From Hygrophila difformis (taxonomy: Eukaryota > Streptophyta > Magnoliopsida > Lamiales > Acanthaceae), in contig JAOANR010000002.1 of assembly GCA_030278955.1 (NCBI GenBank), forward strand, positions 26,150,057 to 26,214,056: 64,000 bases of DNA, given 5' to 3'. The translations under genes and the position numbers were made by a program. This document shows, in pieces, positions 1 to 9,235 of the stretch; positions within the stretch are counted from its first letter, which is position 1; each line of letters begins with the position of its first letter. The notes beneath the pieces are model-generated. The model was not told where the DNA came from, made no database searches, and was given only the letters and a program-made list of their open reading frames with translations.

Positions 1-3
1 CCA

Positions 4-525
4 ATGGGGCGGTTGAATGTTATCAACCAAGCAGATGTGCCTATGCAGGGTAACGTGATGGCAGGTATGTTCCATGTTTTAAATACACCCCTTAAAGTTC
101 TGTTTGACTCAGGAGCTAGTTGTTCGATTATATCATCAAGAGTCTTACCTGAACTAGATCTACCTAAGTGCGAACTGATTAACTTAGAAATTCAACTACC
201 TTCAGGAGAAGTAGTATCATGCTCTAGACGTTATAACGGAATTCCAATAGTTATCAAGAACATAGAATTCTTCGCAAACTTGGTAAAATTTAATTTAAGG
301 GACTTCGACGTTATACTGGGAATGGATTGGTTGACCCGGTATAAAGCGGTGATCGAATGTCAGAAGCAGAAGATCACCCTGTCGAAAGGTAGGGGAAAGA
401 GAGTCATCTTTTACTCTCAACCCCCTAAGAGGAGCAACAAGGTTGTTAACGCTCTCAAGCGTCATAGCTTAATGCGTAAGGGATACGCGTTGTATGCATG
501 CTACGTTCACAACCTTGAGGCGTAA
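4..525 (+). pseudogene. pol: Tekay-like pol: aspartic protease segment
   Basis: This segment encodes the retropepsin that cleaves the Gag-Pol polyprotein. The active-site motif DSGAS is at about 109-123, and the later hydrophobic motif DVILGMDWL that closes the fold is at about 307-333. The frame ends at a TAA at 523-525, yet the next codons continue in the same frame into the RT leader, so this is an in-frame stop and not a natural end. The start is upstream of the window. Confidence 0.88.
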
Positions 526-1400
526 GAGAGCAAGGTTGACAACATCCCAGTGGTAAGAGAATACCCGGACGTATTTCCTGAAGACCCTGGTATGCCACCT
601 GAGAGAGATCTTGAATTCACCATAGATCTCATTCCGGGAACGGAACCTGTTTCAAAGGCTCCTTACCGCATGGCGCCACTGGAAATGAAAGAGTTAAAGG
701 AACAACTCGAAGAGTTGTTGGAGAAAGGATACATAAGACCAAGTACGTCCCCGTGGGGAGCGCCGGTCTTATTTGTTAAAAAGAAGGACGGAGGGCTACG
801 TCTTTGCATCGACTACAAAGGACTCAATCAAGTGACCATCAAGAACAAGTATCCATTACCGAGGATTGAGGACTTATTTGATCTATTGAAGGGAGCATCA
901 GTGTTCTCAAAGATCGACTTGCGATCCGGTTATCACTAGTTGAGGATTGCCGACAAGGATATCCCGAAGACGGCGTTCCGAACTCGTTATGGACACTACG
1001 AGTTCACAGTAGTATCCTTTGGGTTAACAAATGCACCTACAATGTTCATGAACCTCATGAACGATGTATATAGAGAATTGTTAGATCAATGCGTCGTGGT
1101 GTTCATCGACGACATCCTGATCTACTCGAGAAGCGAGGAGGAGCAGTCCCAACATTTGCACCAAGTGTTAGGGATTTTGCGAAAGAATCAACTCTATGGA
1201 AAACTATCCAAATGCGACTTTTGGTTGAAGGAAGTAGCATTCCTTGGGCACATAGTATCCGCCACTGGAGTTTCAGTGGATCAGGCAAAAATTTCGGCGG
1301 TGACGGAATGGGTATCGCCGACGAGTCCAACTGAAATACGGAGCTTCCTTGGACTAGTTGGTTATTATAGGTGATTTGTGAAGGACTTCTCGAAAATCGC
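526..1400 (+). pseudogene. pol: Tekay-like pol: reverse transcriptase segment, two in-frame stops
   Basis: This is the RNA-dependent DNA polymerase of the element. Visible motifs are the leader with [12 protein letters not shown], the fingers motif [12 protein letters not shown] at about 793-828, [10 protein letters not shown] at about 907-936, and the catalytic FIDDILIYS at about 1102-1128. A TAG at 937-939 replaces the glutamine normally found after SGYH. A TGA at 1372-1374 replaces the second arginine of the usual GYYRRF. Both are single C-to-T changes. A frameshift near 1400 separates RT from RNase H. Confidence 0.92.
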
Positions 1401-1890
1401 ACTGCCCGTTGACCCAGCTGTTGAAGAAAGGGGTGAAATACGACTGGACCAGCGAGTGTGAGTCCGCGTTTCAAGAACTGAAAAAGCGACTCACCACTAC
1501 ACCCGTATTAGCACTACCATCAGAGAATGGTGACTTCGAGGTTTACAGTGGCGCTTCGAAGGAAGGTCTAGGATGCGTTTTGATGCAAGACTCGAGAGTC
1601 ATTACATATGCATCGCGTCAATTGAAACCTCATGAAGCGAACTACCCGACACATGACTTGGAGTTGGCGGCAGTCGTGTTCGCTCGGAAAATATGGAGAC
1701 ATTACCTCTATGGGAGAAAGTGTCGGATGTCCACTGACCACAAAAGCCTCAAATACATATTCACTCAAAAGGAGTTAAATCTGAGGCAACGGAGGTGGTT
1801 GGAACTAATCAAGGACTATGATCTCGAAATTTCTTACCACGAAGGGAAGGCCAACGTGGTAGCCGATGCCTTAGCCGGAAGTCCCAACAT
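1401..1890 (+). pseudogene. pol: Tekay-like pol: RNase H segment
   Basis: RNase H removes the RNA strand during reverse transcription. After the frameshift near 1400 the frame reads [19 protein letters not shown], the connection region, then [18 protein letters not shown] and [11 protein letters not shown], standard Ty3/gypsy RNase H landmarks, and ends with VVADALAG where related elements read VADALSR. In the first catalytic position GASKEGLG stands where DASKEGLG is expected, so an essential Asp looks lost to an A-to-G change at about 1553. A second frameshift near 1880 leads into integrase. Confidence 0.87.
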
Positions 1891-2990
1891 GTGGCGAATT
1901 CGTTGGTGATTCCGCCGGCATTGTATATGGACTTGGCAAGATTGAGCTTAGAGCTAGTGCATTCAGGCACTGTAAATGAAGTGGTCAACGCAATGGTAGT
2001 CGAATCGACCATATTTGACGAGATCAAACTCGCCCAACCGGGCAACACAAAGTTGGAAAGGATTAAGGAGAACATTGCCAACGGGAAGGCGATAGGATTT
2101 GCTATCCATGAGGATGGAAGCATTCGTTTCAAGGGAAGATGGTGTGTACCACAGAAATGCGTGTAGATAAAACAAAGATTGATAGAAGAAGGGCATAACA
2201 CACCTTACTCGGTTCACCCTGGAGGCGACAAATTATATAAGGATTTGAGGAAGATTTACTGGTGCCCGAGGATGAAGAATGAAGTGGCAGAATTTGTAGC
2301 GAGATGCCTCACGTGCCAAAAGGTCAAAGCCGTGCGACAAAAACCCTTAGGATTGATGCAACCATTGGAAATCCCGAGTTGGAAGTGGGATAGTATCTCG
2401 ATGGATTTCGTTTCGGGATTACCACGATCACCTAGAGGGATGAATAAGATATGGGTGATTGTCGATAGGCTAACAAAGACGGCCATTTTTATCCCAATGA
2501 AGGACACTTGAACCATGGACCAATTAGCAAGAACGTATATTGACAATGTGGTACGACGACACGGGGTACCACATGACATTATCTCCGATAGAGATAGTAG
2601 ATTTGTCTCTCACTTTTAGATCAAGTTACAAAAAGCTCTCGGTACGCAGATTAAGATGAGTACCGCATTCCACCCAATGACGGATGGACAAACTGAGAGA
2701 ACAATCCAAACATTGGAGGACATGCTGAGAGCGTGTGTCCTAGAGTTTAAGGGTAGCTGGGAAAATCATTTACCCTTAATTGAATTTTCCTACAACAGTA
2801 GCTACCATGCTAGCATCGGCATGTCACCATTCGAAGCATTGTATGGTCGAAAGTGCCGAAGTCCGTTGAGTTGGGAAGGGAGTGATAAGACTGTGGTAGT
2901 GGGACCACAACTCATAAAAGATATGACCCAACAAATCAAAGTGATTCAAGGAAAGATGAAAGCAGGCACAAGACCGACAGAAAAGTTATG
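1891..2990 (+). pseudogene. pol: Tekay-like pol: integrase segment, three in-frame stops
   Basis: Integrase joins the cDNA to the host chromosome. The zinc-binding HHCC region ends with CLTC at about 2313-2324. The catalytic core shows D in SMDFVSG (about 2398), D in ISDRDSRF (about 2580) and E in DGQTERTIQTLE (about 2683-2718). In-frame stops are a TAG at 2164-2166, a TGA at 2509-2511 and a TAG at 2617-2619; the last two stand where tryptophan is expected. A frameshift near 2980 separates the core from the C-terminal part. Confidence 0.9.
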
Positions 2991-3453
2991 CCGATGTGAG
3001 ACGGCAAGACCTAGAATTTCAAGTTGGAGATAAGGTCATGTTAAAGATATCACCGATGAAGGGGGTTATGCGTTTTGGCAAACGAGGAAAGCTAAGTCCT
3101 CGATATATAGGACCTTATGAAATTCTAGAAAAAGTCGGGAATCTAGCATATTGTCTAGCCTTACCGCCACAATTGGCTCGAGTTCACATTGTGTTCAACG
3201 TATCACAATTGAAGAAGTATGTGCACGATCCGACCCATGTACTCCAACCGGAAGGAATTGAATTGGATGATGACTTGAGCTACGAGGAAGTTCCGGTACA
3301 AATACTCGATGTTAAGGAGAGAGTAACAAGGAACAAACCGTGAGAATGGTCAAGGTTCTTTGGTCGAACCATGAAAGTGAAACGGCGACATGGGAGTTAA
3401 AAGCCGACATGAAGGAGCGTTACCCGACCCTATTCCAAGACGGTGCTGCAACC
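2991..3453 (+). pseudogene. pol: Tekay-like pol: integrase C-terminal region and chromodomain
   Basis: The frame from 2996 reads FQVGDKVMLKISPMKG and then KLSPRYIGPYEILEKVG, the GPY/F module of Ty3/gypsy integrases. A one-base deletion near 3338 shifts the frame; after it the sequence reads VKVLWSNHESETATWELKAD and ends in YPTLFQD, the chromodomain that in chromoviruses guides integration to modified histones. The last codons (about 3422-3440) recur at the 3' ends of C and E, which marks those elements as deletion derivatives of this type. Confidence 0.88.
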
Positions 3454-3710
3454 ACAGTTATGGGGACATAACTGTAATCTTAAGGGGGGGGGGAGGATGT
3501 AACGACCCAAATATTTTGTATCCCAAATAAACAAATTCAAATTGTTCTGAACTACGTAATGACTTGATCCCTTCACAGGGTACGTAGGCAACTTGGAAAT
3601 TTCAATTCTGGGTTCAGTCAAATAACAACAATCAACAACCAATCAATCAATCAATCAAGCAATAAGTCGCGCAACTTCGAGGACGAAGTTAATTCTTAAG
3701 GGGGGTAGAC
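3454..3710 (+). other. Duplicated hairpin and polypurine-tract modules before LTR D
   Basis: Module 1 is a perfect inverted repeat, CAGTTATGGGGACATAACTG (3455-3474), followed by CTTAAG and a G-rich purine tract to 3497, then TGTAACGACC, which looks like an LTR start. Module 2 is a second perfect inverted repeat, AACTTCGAGGACGAAGTT (3673-3690), followed by the same CTTAAGGGGGG and TAGAC, then the real LTR start at 3711. Purine tracts prime plus-strand DNA synthesis in LTR elements. The 213 bp between the modules resemble the first bases of element C's LTR. The same pair occurs in B, E and F. Confidence 0.8.
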
Positions 3711-4354
3711 TGTAATACTCGAGATTTTTAGCGGCGTCCAAAGGAATAAAATTATTTCTTAATCCGATCAAGGTTGAAATATCTCCGAGAAGAAGAAAAT
3801 AATTTTTCGCAATAAATTATTGCTCAGAAATGAAACGCCGATAGATTCAAAAATTCAAAATGGAATAAAAAGAGGGAAAGGAAGCCGAAGACATTCCATG
3901 AATCGAGTCAAAAGAAATGGAATTAAATTCAAGAAAGAAAAGAATTTTAATTCCAAGAACCCGTGAAATCGGAAATAATTTAATTGGATGAATTATTACA
4001 CGGGAGCCAAAAGCCGACGAATTCCAACTCGATGGATTCAAGATTTCAAATACGAAATTTATTTGAGTCGAAATAAATTTAAGATAGGAATCATAATCCG
4101 AGAACGACCCGAACAATCGAACCCAAAAACGTAGGAGAACAGAAGTCCGAAAGAGAGGAGAAAAGGCCCGACGGATCGCACGACCCGGCCCAGGCCGCAG
4201 CCCAGGCCGGAGCCGCACGGTCTCCGCGCGGAGTTTGCCCAAAAACCGCGCCGACACCGCGCCAGAGCAGCAGGCAGCTGCCAACTAACGATTCCAACGA
4301 TTTATTGCCGAAATTTTGCGGCCCCAATTCTGGAGATCCGATCCCAGTCGGTGG
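3711..4354 (+). repeat. LTR D, first part (split by element B)
   Basis: It starts TGTAATACTCGAG directly after the second purine tract and continues at 21867 after element B. The combined length is about 2.75 kb. This piece is U3-like: AT-rich, with a GC-rich patch at about 4180-4265 that contains GCGCGG-type words. Bases 4350-4354 (GGTGG) are one copy of the target duplication made by B. The LTR lies between the inside of A (upstream) and the inside of E (downstream), so the two elements share it. Confidence 0.85.
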
Positions 4355-5089
4355 TGTAACACCCCGATTTTGGTAACCCAGGCCGGGATGCCACCGCCAC
4401 ACCTCCCAAGCAAGACACGACTTCATTCGAGCTCACTTGAGAGATGCAAGGCTAAGGTATTTCATAATATGATTTAAAAGCAAGCCCAAACGATTTTATT
4501 TAAATAATAAAAATATAAGGTCCATGCATAATCAGAGTAAATAGCGGCGGAAAGTAAAATAAGGCCGACATGGCCGAACGCAGTGTATAAATTAAGTCTA
4601 AAATAAAATGCAACATAAGAGATAATGGTTTATTTCCGAGCCCCGACGCATACATATGCTCATGCCATATCTCCACACTCTGTAAAAGAAAAATAAAACA
4701 ACGGTTTATCAGTATATAAAATACTGAGTAAGTTAATACGCAACACAACGAATTTTAGAAAATTTTAGAAGAGTATTTTAAAAAGGATTTTTATATAAAA
4801 TACGGAGAATTTAAAATCACAGGATAAGCTACTTGTTCTCGCATAACCCAAGTTTCATTCTTTTACCATTGTTTCAATATGATCGAGATCACCGTATTTC
4901 GCTTGGGCACTTATGTCCACAAGCCTCATAAATCATAATTCGCTAGGGTCCTTATGTCCACTAGCCTTACAAATTACCATTCGCTAGGGCTCTTATGTCC
5001 ACTAGCCTTACGCTTGGGCTCTTATGTCCACAAGCCTCATAATCAATATTTCGCTAGGGCTCTTGTGTCCGCTAGCCATACGCTTGGGC
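4355..5089 (-). repeat. Element B 3' LTR, outer part
   Basis: This holds the last 735 bp of the LTR on the minus strand, ending (plus view) with TGTAACACCCC. It contains the apparent 3' splice site (plus CTGT at about 4680), the hairpin CAGTAT/ATACTG at 4710-4726, and six units of the hairpin minisatellite from about 4895. Element C cut the sixth unit after GGGC; the LTR resumes at 14860. Confidence 0.9.
4895..5089. repeat. Hairpin minisatellite of B LTR (interrupted copy)
   Basis: Units of 26 bp with a nearly constant centre GGGCTCTTATGTCCA, flanked by complementary arms that alternate between GCTTG/CAAGC and GCTAG/CTAGC. Both bases of the variable pair change together, so each unit can still fold. 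The array continues at 14860-14950 beyond element C, and the intact copy is at 19575-19865. Function unknown. Confidence 0.85.
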
Positions 5090-7848
5090 TGTAACACCCC
5101 GGATTTGATAACCCAGGCCGGGATGTCACCGCCGCAATTCCCTAGTAAGACACGGCTTCCCGAGCTTGCTAAGGAAATGCAAGGCTTGTGGGTATGAAAA
5201 AGATTTAAAAACATTTCAAGATTTAGTCCGGAAATTTATAATACTTAATACGATAGTAGAAATTATCACGTACGGAAAATAAATAAAGTAAGTGCAGCGG
5301 AAAGTAAAATCACGGCCAACATGGCCAAATCCTCGGGTTTAACAGACCCGGTAAAAACAGTACGATGCAGAAATTTAAAATGTCCATTATGATTTCCCCC
5401 AAGTGCATATGCAATGCGTCACTCGACGTACTCTGTAAGAAAAAGAAATGACAACGGTTGTCAGTATAAAAATATACTGAGTAAGTTAATCCCTAACTAA
5501 CAAATAAAAGGGGTTACAAGTGTTTAAACTAAAGATTTCGCTTATCGTACGGGAATTTAAAAATACATGATTTATTAGCAGCGGAAAATCATGATTAAAG
5601 AACTTAATTTAAAAAGCGAAATTTAAAGCATAATTTAAGATGCATAAAATTTAAATACGTAATTAAAGACAGGATAAATACGATTTAAGCATAATGAAAC
5701 ACTCACACGAGTCTTTTACTTTTCATCCCGTAAACTAAGAAGAGGACACCATACCGGGAGATCACTAACGAGGCAATCTCAACATAGGACCACTAACGAG
5801 GCAGTCCAAACAATGGGAGACCACTAACGAGGCAGTCTCAAAGATAGTAGGACCACTAACGAGGCGATCCAAAAAGATAGTAGGACCACTAACGAGGCGA
5901 TCCACAAATACAGCGCGCGAGATCACTAACGAGGCAATCTCAGATAGTAAGGAGACCACTAACGAGGCAGTCTCAAAGATAATGATAGTATGAAGATCGG
6001 CTCAGCCTAGTGAACGGGATTTTTCGAAAGTTCGTATTTCAAAGTTATCAAAAGATCGATATCGCGTTTTCATAGTTCGAGTTTTCTCAAGTTCGAAAAA
6101 TCCTATTCGAGGCAGTTCACGCCTTTCTTAATTTAAAATTCGTTTTTCCTCCAAAAATTCTGAAACTTGGCCAGTAATTCAAAAACACACACACGAACAA
6201 CTTTCATGTTTTAAGTTTTTGGAAATAAGGTTCCGAAGTGAGTTAAAATTTGAGTTTATTGCAAAGAATAATTTACGTCTTAAAAGCTGTTTTCGTCACA
6301 GGTTCGTGTAACGCCGATTAAAAATTCATTTCAAAACCAATCGATGTGAAATTTTTACAGTAACTACACGACACATTAAGGAACAACTTTCATGTTTTAA
6401 GTTTTTGGAAATAATGAATTCTTGGTACTCAAAAATCGTGTGCAACACACTGCATACTCATGGCCCTTAAAACGAATTCAAAACAGTTCTAAAAACTTGG
6501 CCGATTGACATATCAAATGAACACCAAAATTCGTGAAATTTTGTAGGCATAATCTAGACACAATTATCTACAACTTTTGTTTAGAAATGCAAAGTTAAAT
6601 CATTCGAAAAATGGGTGAAAAACATGCATCAAGTTGAATGAAGGATTCTGTCACAGATTTAAAACGTTCGGTTTGTTACAGAAAGTTCATGGCGAAAATT
6701 GGGATAGCAAAACTTAATGTCAATGGCTGAAATTTGGACACAAGATAGATAAAGGTGTTAGGAACAACTTTTATGTTGAAAAGTTTTCGGTTTGAATTCC
6801 CGAAGGTCGAGTTTTTGGCGAGTCTTTAAAATTGGACGAAAATAGGGTTTTTGAAAACCGATTTTTGTTACAAGCCTATATCTCGAGATTTAAACAACAA
6901 ACAACCGCAAAAATTTGTGAGTAAGGTGTTAACTTACTTAGAATGATGTTAGGGTCGCTGGATTGGGTTTCCGGATGTCCTAGGGTCACGACGAACGGCC
7001 AACTTCTCCGATCGCTTTTTGTTCGTTTTCCGACGTGAAATCGTAGTAAGGAAATAATGTTAGAATTCGAGTTTCAGAGATCTATGGACGAATTGAAACA
7101 TTGCACAATGGCTTACCAAGAGTCTAGAGGGCAGGGCCTGGTTCCTTTTGCCTTGTCGTCGCCGGAATACTCGCCGGAAAGTGGATTCGGAGGGATTTTG
7201 GACTTGGAGAGAAAATTGAGGGTGGAGGCTGGTATGTTTCTGAAAACTTAGGGTTTGGGACGCCCTATTACCGTCCTATAGCCTTCCCTAAGGCTGGGAT
7301 TCGGTTGCCATGGTTAGGGGTATGGTTTTTGGCAAGAAAATCACCATGGAAGGAAAGTTTACACTTTCAGCACCTCTGGCGCGCTGGTGGCGCGCACCTA
7401 AGCTTTTGTCCGCGCGGAGCACGCGTGCCAGGCCTGGCGTCGCGACGCCCTTGGCCGCGCGGTGGCCGCGCGGCGGCGCGCGGACAGCGCGGGCCGGCCG
7501 GACCGGCCGGTTCGGCTCCGCGTGTTCCGTCGGGTCTTCCCTCGCTTTCCCCTATCGGTTTTCTACGTGTTAGCTCGATTCTCTGGGGCGTCTTCGTTGC
7601 GGAATCTTCTCCTTAATCTTGTTACGAGTCCGGCTTATCGCTCGCAACATTTCCGGGTCCTACTTAGCCTAGTCTAAATTGGTTTCAACATCCCCTATCG
7701 TCCTTGTGGTCTAATTCGTGATGTATTTTGTGATTTATTTCGTGACTGAACTTAGAAATTAGTTCTAAGCTGCCTACGTACCCTGTGAAGGGATCAAGTC
7801 ATGACGTAGTTCAAAACAATTTGAATTTGTTTTTCCTCGGGTGTTACA
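5090..7848 (-). repeat. Element C 3' LTR
   Basis: Boundaries are fixed by the TSD and by the match to 12096-14854. On the minus strand it starts TGTAACACCCGAGG, directly after the first-type purine tract, unlike A, B, E and F whose LTRs start after a second tract. It contains a GC-rich patch at 7370-7520, a good 5' splice site (minus GTAAGT, plus 6932-6937), the hairpin minisatellite at 5755-5985, the hairpin CAGTATA/TATACTG at 5462-5479 and a 3' splice site at 5433. The terminal 100 bp resemble all other Tekay-like LTRs here. Confidence 0.93.
5755..5985. repeat. Hairpin minisatellite of C LTR, constant core with covarying stems
   Basis: Seven units of roughly 30 bp share the invariant core CACTAACGAGGC. 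The bases on each side pair with each other but differ between units: GAGAT/ATCTC, GGAC/GTCC, GAGAC/GTCTC, and a weaker GGA/TCC pair in two units. The second LTR has the same array at 12761-12991. The array lies inside the putative leader intron. Confidence 0.88.
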
Positions 7849-7888
7849 TCCTCCCCCCCTTAAGAATACAGTTATGTCCCCATAACTG
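7849..7888 (-). other. Element C polypurine tract and upstream hairpin
   Basis: On the minus strand the inverted repeat CAGTTATGGGGACATAACTG (7869-7888) is followed by a short spacer, CTTAAGGGGGGAGGA and then the LTR start. Element C has this module once. It is the expected plus-strand priming site; the role of the hairpin is unknown. Confidence 0.85.
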
Positions 7889-8165
7889 TGGTCGGGTCGT
7901 CTTGGAAGAGGGTAGGGTAACGTTGCCTCATGTCGGCTTCCAATTCCCAGGTTGCCGTCTCCGTCTCGTGGTTGGACCACAGGACCTTGACCATCTTTAC
8001 AGTTTTATTCCTTGTCACCCTTTCCTTGTAGTCGAGTATTTGCACCGGGGTTTCTTCCTAGGTCAAGTCATCATCCAATTCGATTACGTCCGGTTGGAGT
8101 ACATGCGACGTGTCGGGCACATACTTCTTTAGTTGGGGGTCGTGGAACACATTGTGGTCACGAGC
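7889..8165 (-). pseudogene. pol: Remnant of Tekay-like pol 3' end (chromodomain) in element C
   Basis: On the minus strand this stretch resembles 3200-3453 of element A: a diverged copy of the integrase tail and the chromodomain end, including the part matching YPTLF near 7900. It is not open over its length. It shows that element C came from an autonomous Tekay-like element by loss of nearly all of gag-pol. Homology stops near 8165, where unrelated sequence begins. Confidence 0.75.
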
Positions 8166-8414
8166 AAACGGTGGTGGGGTCGTTAGTTAACATGCCGTTC
8201 TCATTTCCCTACGGAGTTTCTTAGGGTCCCTAGGTATTTACGTCCCGGGGGTTTCCTGTAGTCATGCGAAAGGAGGGCGTGAGGCAATTCCGCCGTCCTT
8301 GCCCGGAATAATGCCAGGCGATGCTCCATGTCGACGTATTTCTCTGTCAATGTATGCCCGGGTTCAGTGAGGAGCGTACAGCGAAAGAGATCGAGCAGAA
8401 CAGGAAAGATAAAA
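8166..8414. other. Unassigned internal sequence of element C
   Basis: About 250 bp between the pol remnant and the GC-rich patch of the antisense gene. I see no open frame of note, no repeat and no similarity to other parts of the window. It probably belongs to the foreign segment upstream of the antisense gene. Confidence 0.4.
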
Positions 8415-9235
8415 CTCCACCCGGGTCCCGCGCGGTGGCCGCGCGTTGGCGCGCGGGGAGCGCGCGGCAACCCCTGTTCGAAAAAAATAGGGCTCGCGCT
8501 CCGCGCGAGCCACTTCCCCCATTTCTCATCCGAGAACACACCCCCAATTCTCTCTAAATCCGGCGAGTTACCTTCCTTTTTGCTCGATTTCGACTTCAAT
8601 TTCACTCATCCAGGTACGATTCTACTAAACCCACTCCCTAATTTCAACTTTTATGTTTTGAATGATTCGATTTGTGAAGAGATTTAGGAAATTAGGGTTT
8701 GTGTACAAAAATTGGGGGTTTATGTTTTTTAGGCTTGATTTGTGCAATTTAGCAAGTGTATGTGGCAATTGTTGTTACTCTTGTTGCCTTGCCTATGTTT
8801 ATGTTATAATGTGTTTATGTTTTTGGCAAATTCTTGTTGAATTCGAATCCTTAGAAAGGCTATGAAGTTACCGGTGCTTGGTTGCTGTTGGGGTGTGATT
8901 ATTGGTTTGTTCCCTCGTTGTTTAGTGCTGTAGGATTTGCCGTATTGTTATTAGAATGATTGTTTCGTTCTGTGGGCGATTCCGTGTGTTGTTAGTAACT
9001 TAGGTTTTGGTTTATTGTGCACATAACGTGTTCGACGAAATGCCACATAGGGTTTAGGCCCTAGTTTTAGCATATTCTTTGTCTAGGTCCCCTCCTGGTT
9101 GGTCTTAGTAAACGGTAGGGTTTGTTGTTCTTACGGTTCATTCACGTTGGGATTATATATTAATGCCCTATTCGTATTTTCGCTTGACTTCTGTGTGCGA
9201 CTTAGCTTTATAATTGGTGTTTGGTAACTTGCAGG
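8415..9235 (+). promoter_or_regulatory. Probable promoter region, 5' exon and 5'-UTR intron of the antisense gene
   Basis: A GC-rich patch (8415-8510) made of CGCGCGG-type words and a GCTCGCGC/GCGCGAGC inverted repeat is followed by a C/T-rich leader with AATTCTCTCTAAATCC. A 5' splice site reads CCAG/GTACG at 8614 and a 3' splice site CTTGCAG at 9228-9234, giving a 621-bp intron that ends one base before the ATG at 9236. The intron is T-rich, as plant introns are. No clear TATA box. The gene could therefore be transcribed from its own promoter against the element's direction. Confidence 0.55.

Larger units (their letters stand above)
1..3710 (+). mobile_element. Tekay-like Ty3/gypsy retrotransposon (element A), 3' part of internal region
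   Basis: Plus-strand remains of an autonomous chromovirus-type element. The order protease, reverse transcriptase, RNase H, integrase, chromodomain is the Ty3/gypsy order, and the chromodomain tail with the long LTR fits the Tekay (Del) lineage. Gag and the 5' LTR lie upstream of the window. The reading frame is broken by several stops and at least four frameshifts, so it makes no working polyprotein. Its 3' end carries two hairpin-plus-purine-tract modules and runs into LTR D at 3711. The lineage call rests on motif recognition, not on a phylogeny. Confidence 0.9.

Noticed and set aside
7305..7677. Arg/Ala/Gly-rich ORFs in the C LTR
   Set aside because: They result from the GC-rich patch, overlap in several frames and repeat in the second LTR; no domain.
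8201..8605. Minus-strand 134-codon ORF in element C
   Set aside because: Overlaps the probable 5' region of the antisense gene in GC-rich DNA; no recognisable domain and no conservation evidence.
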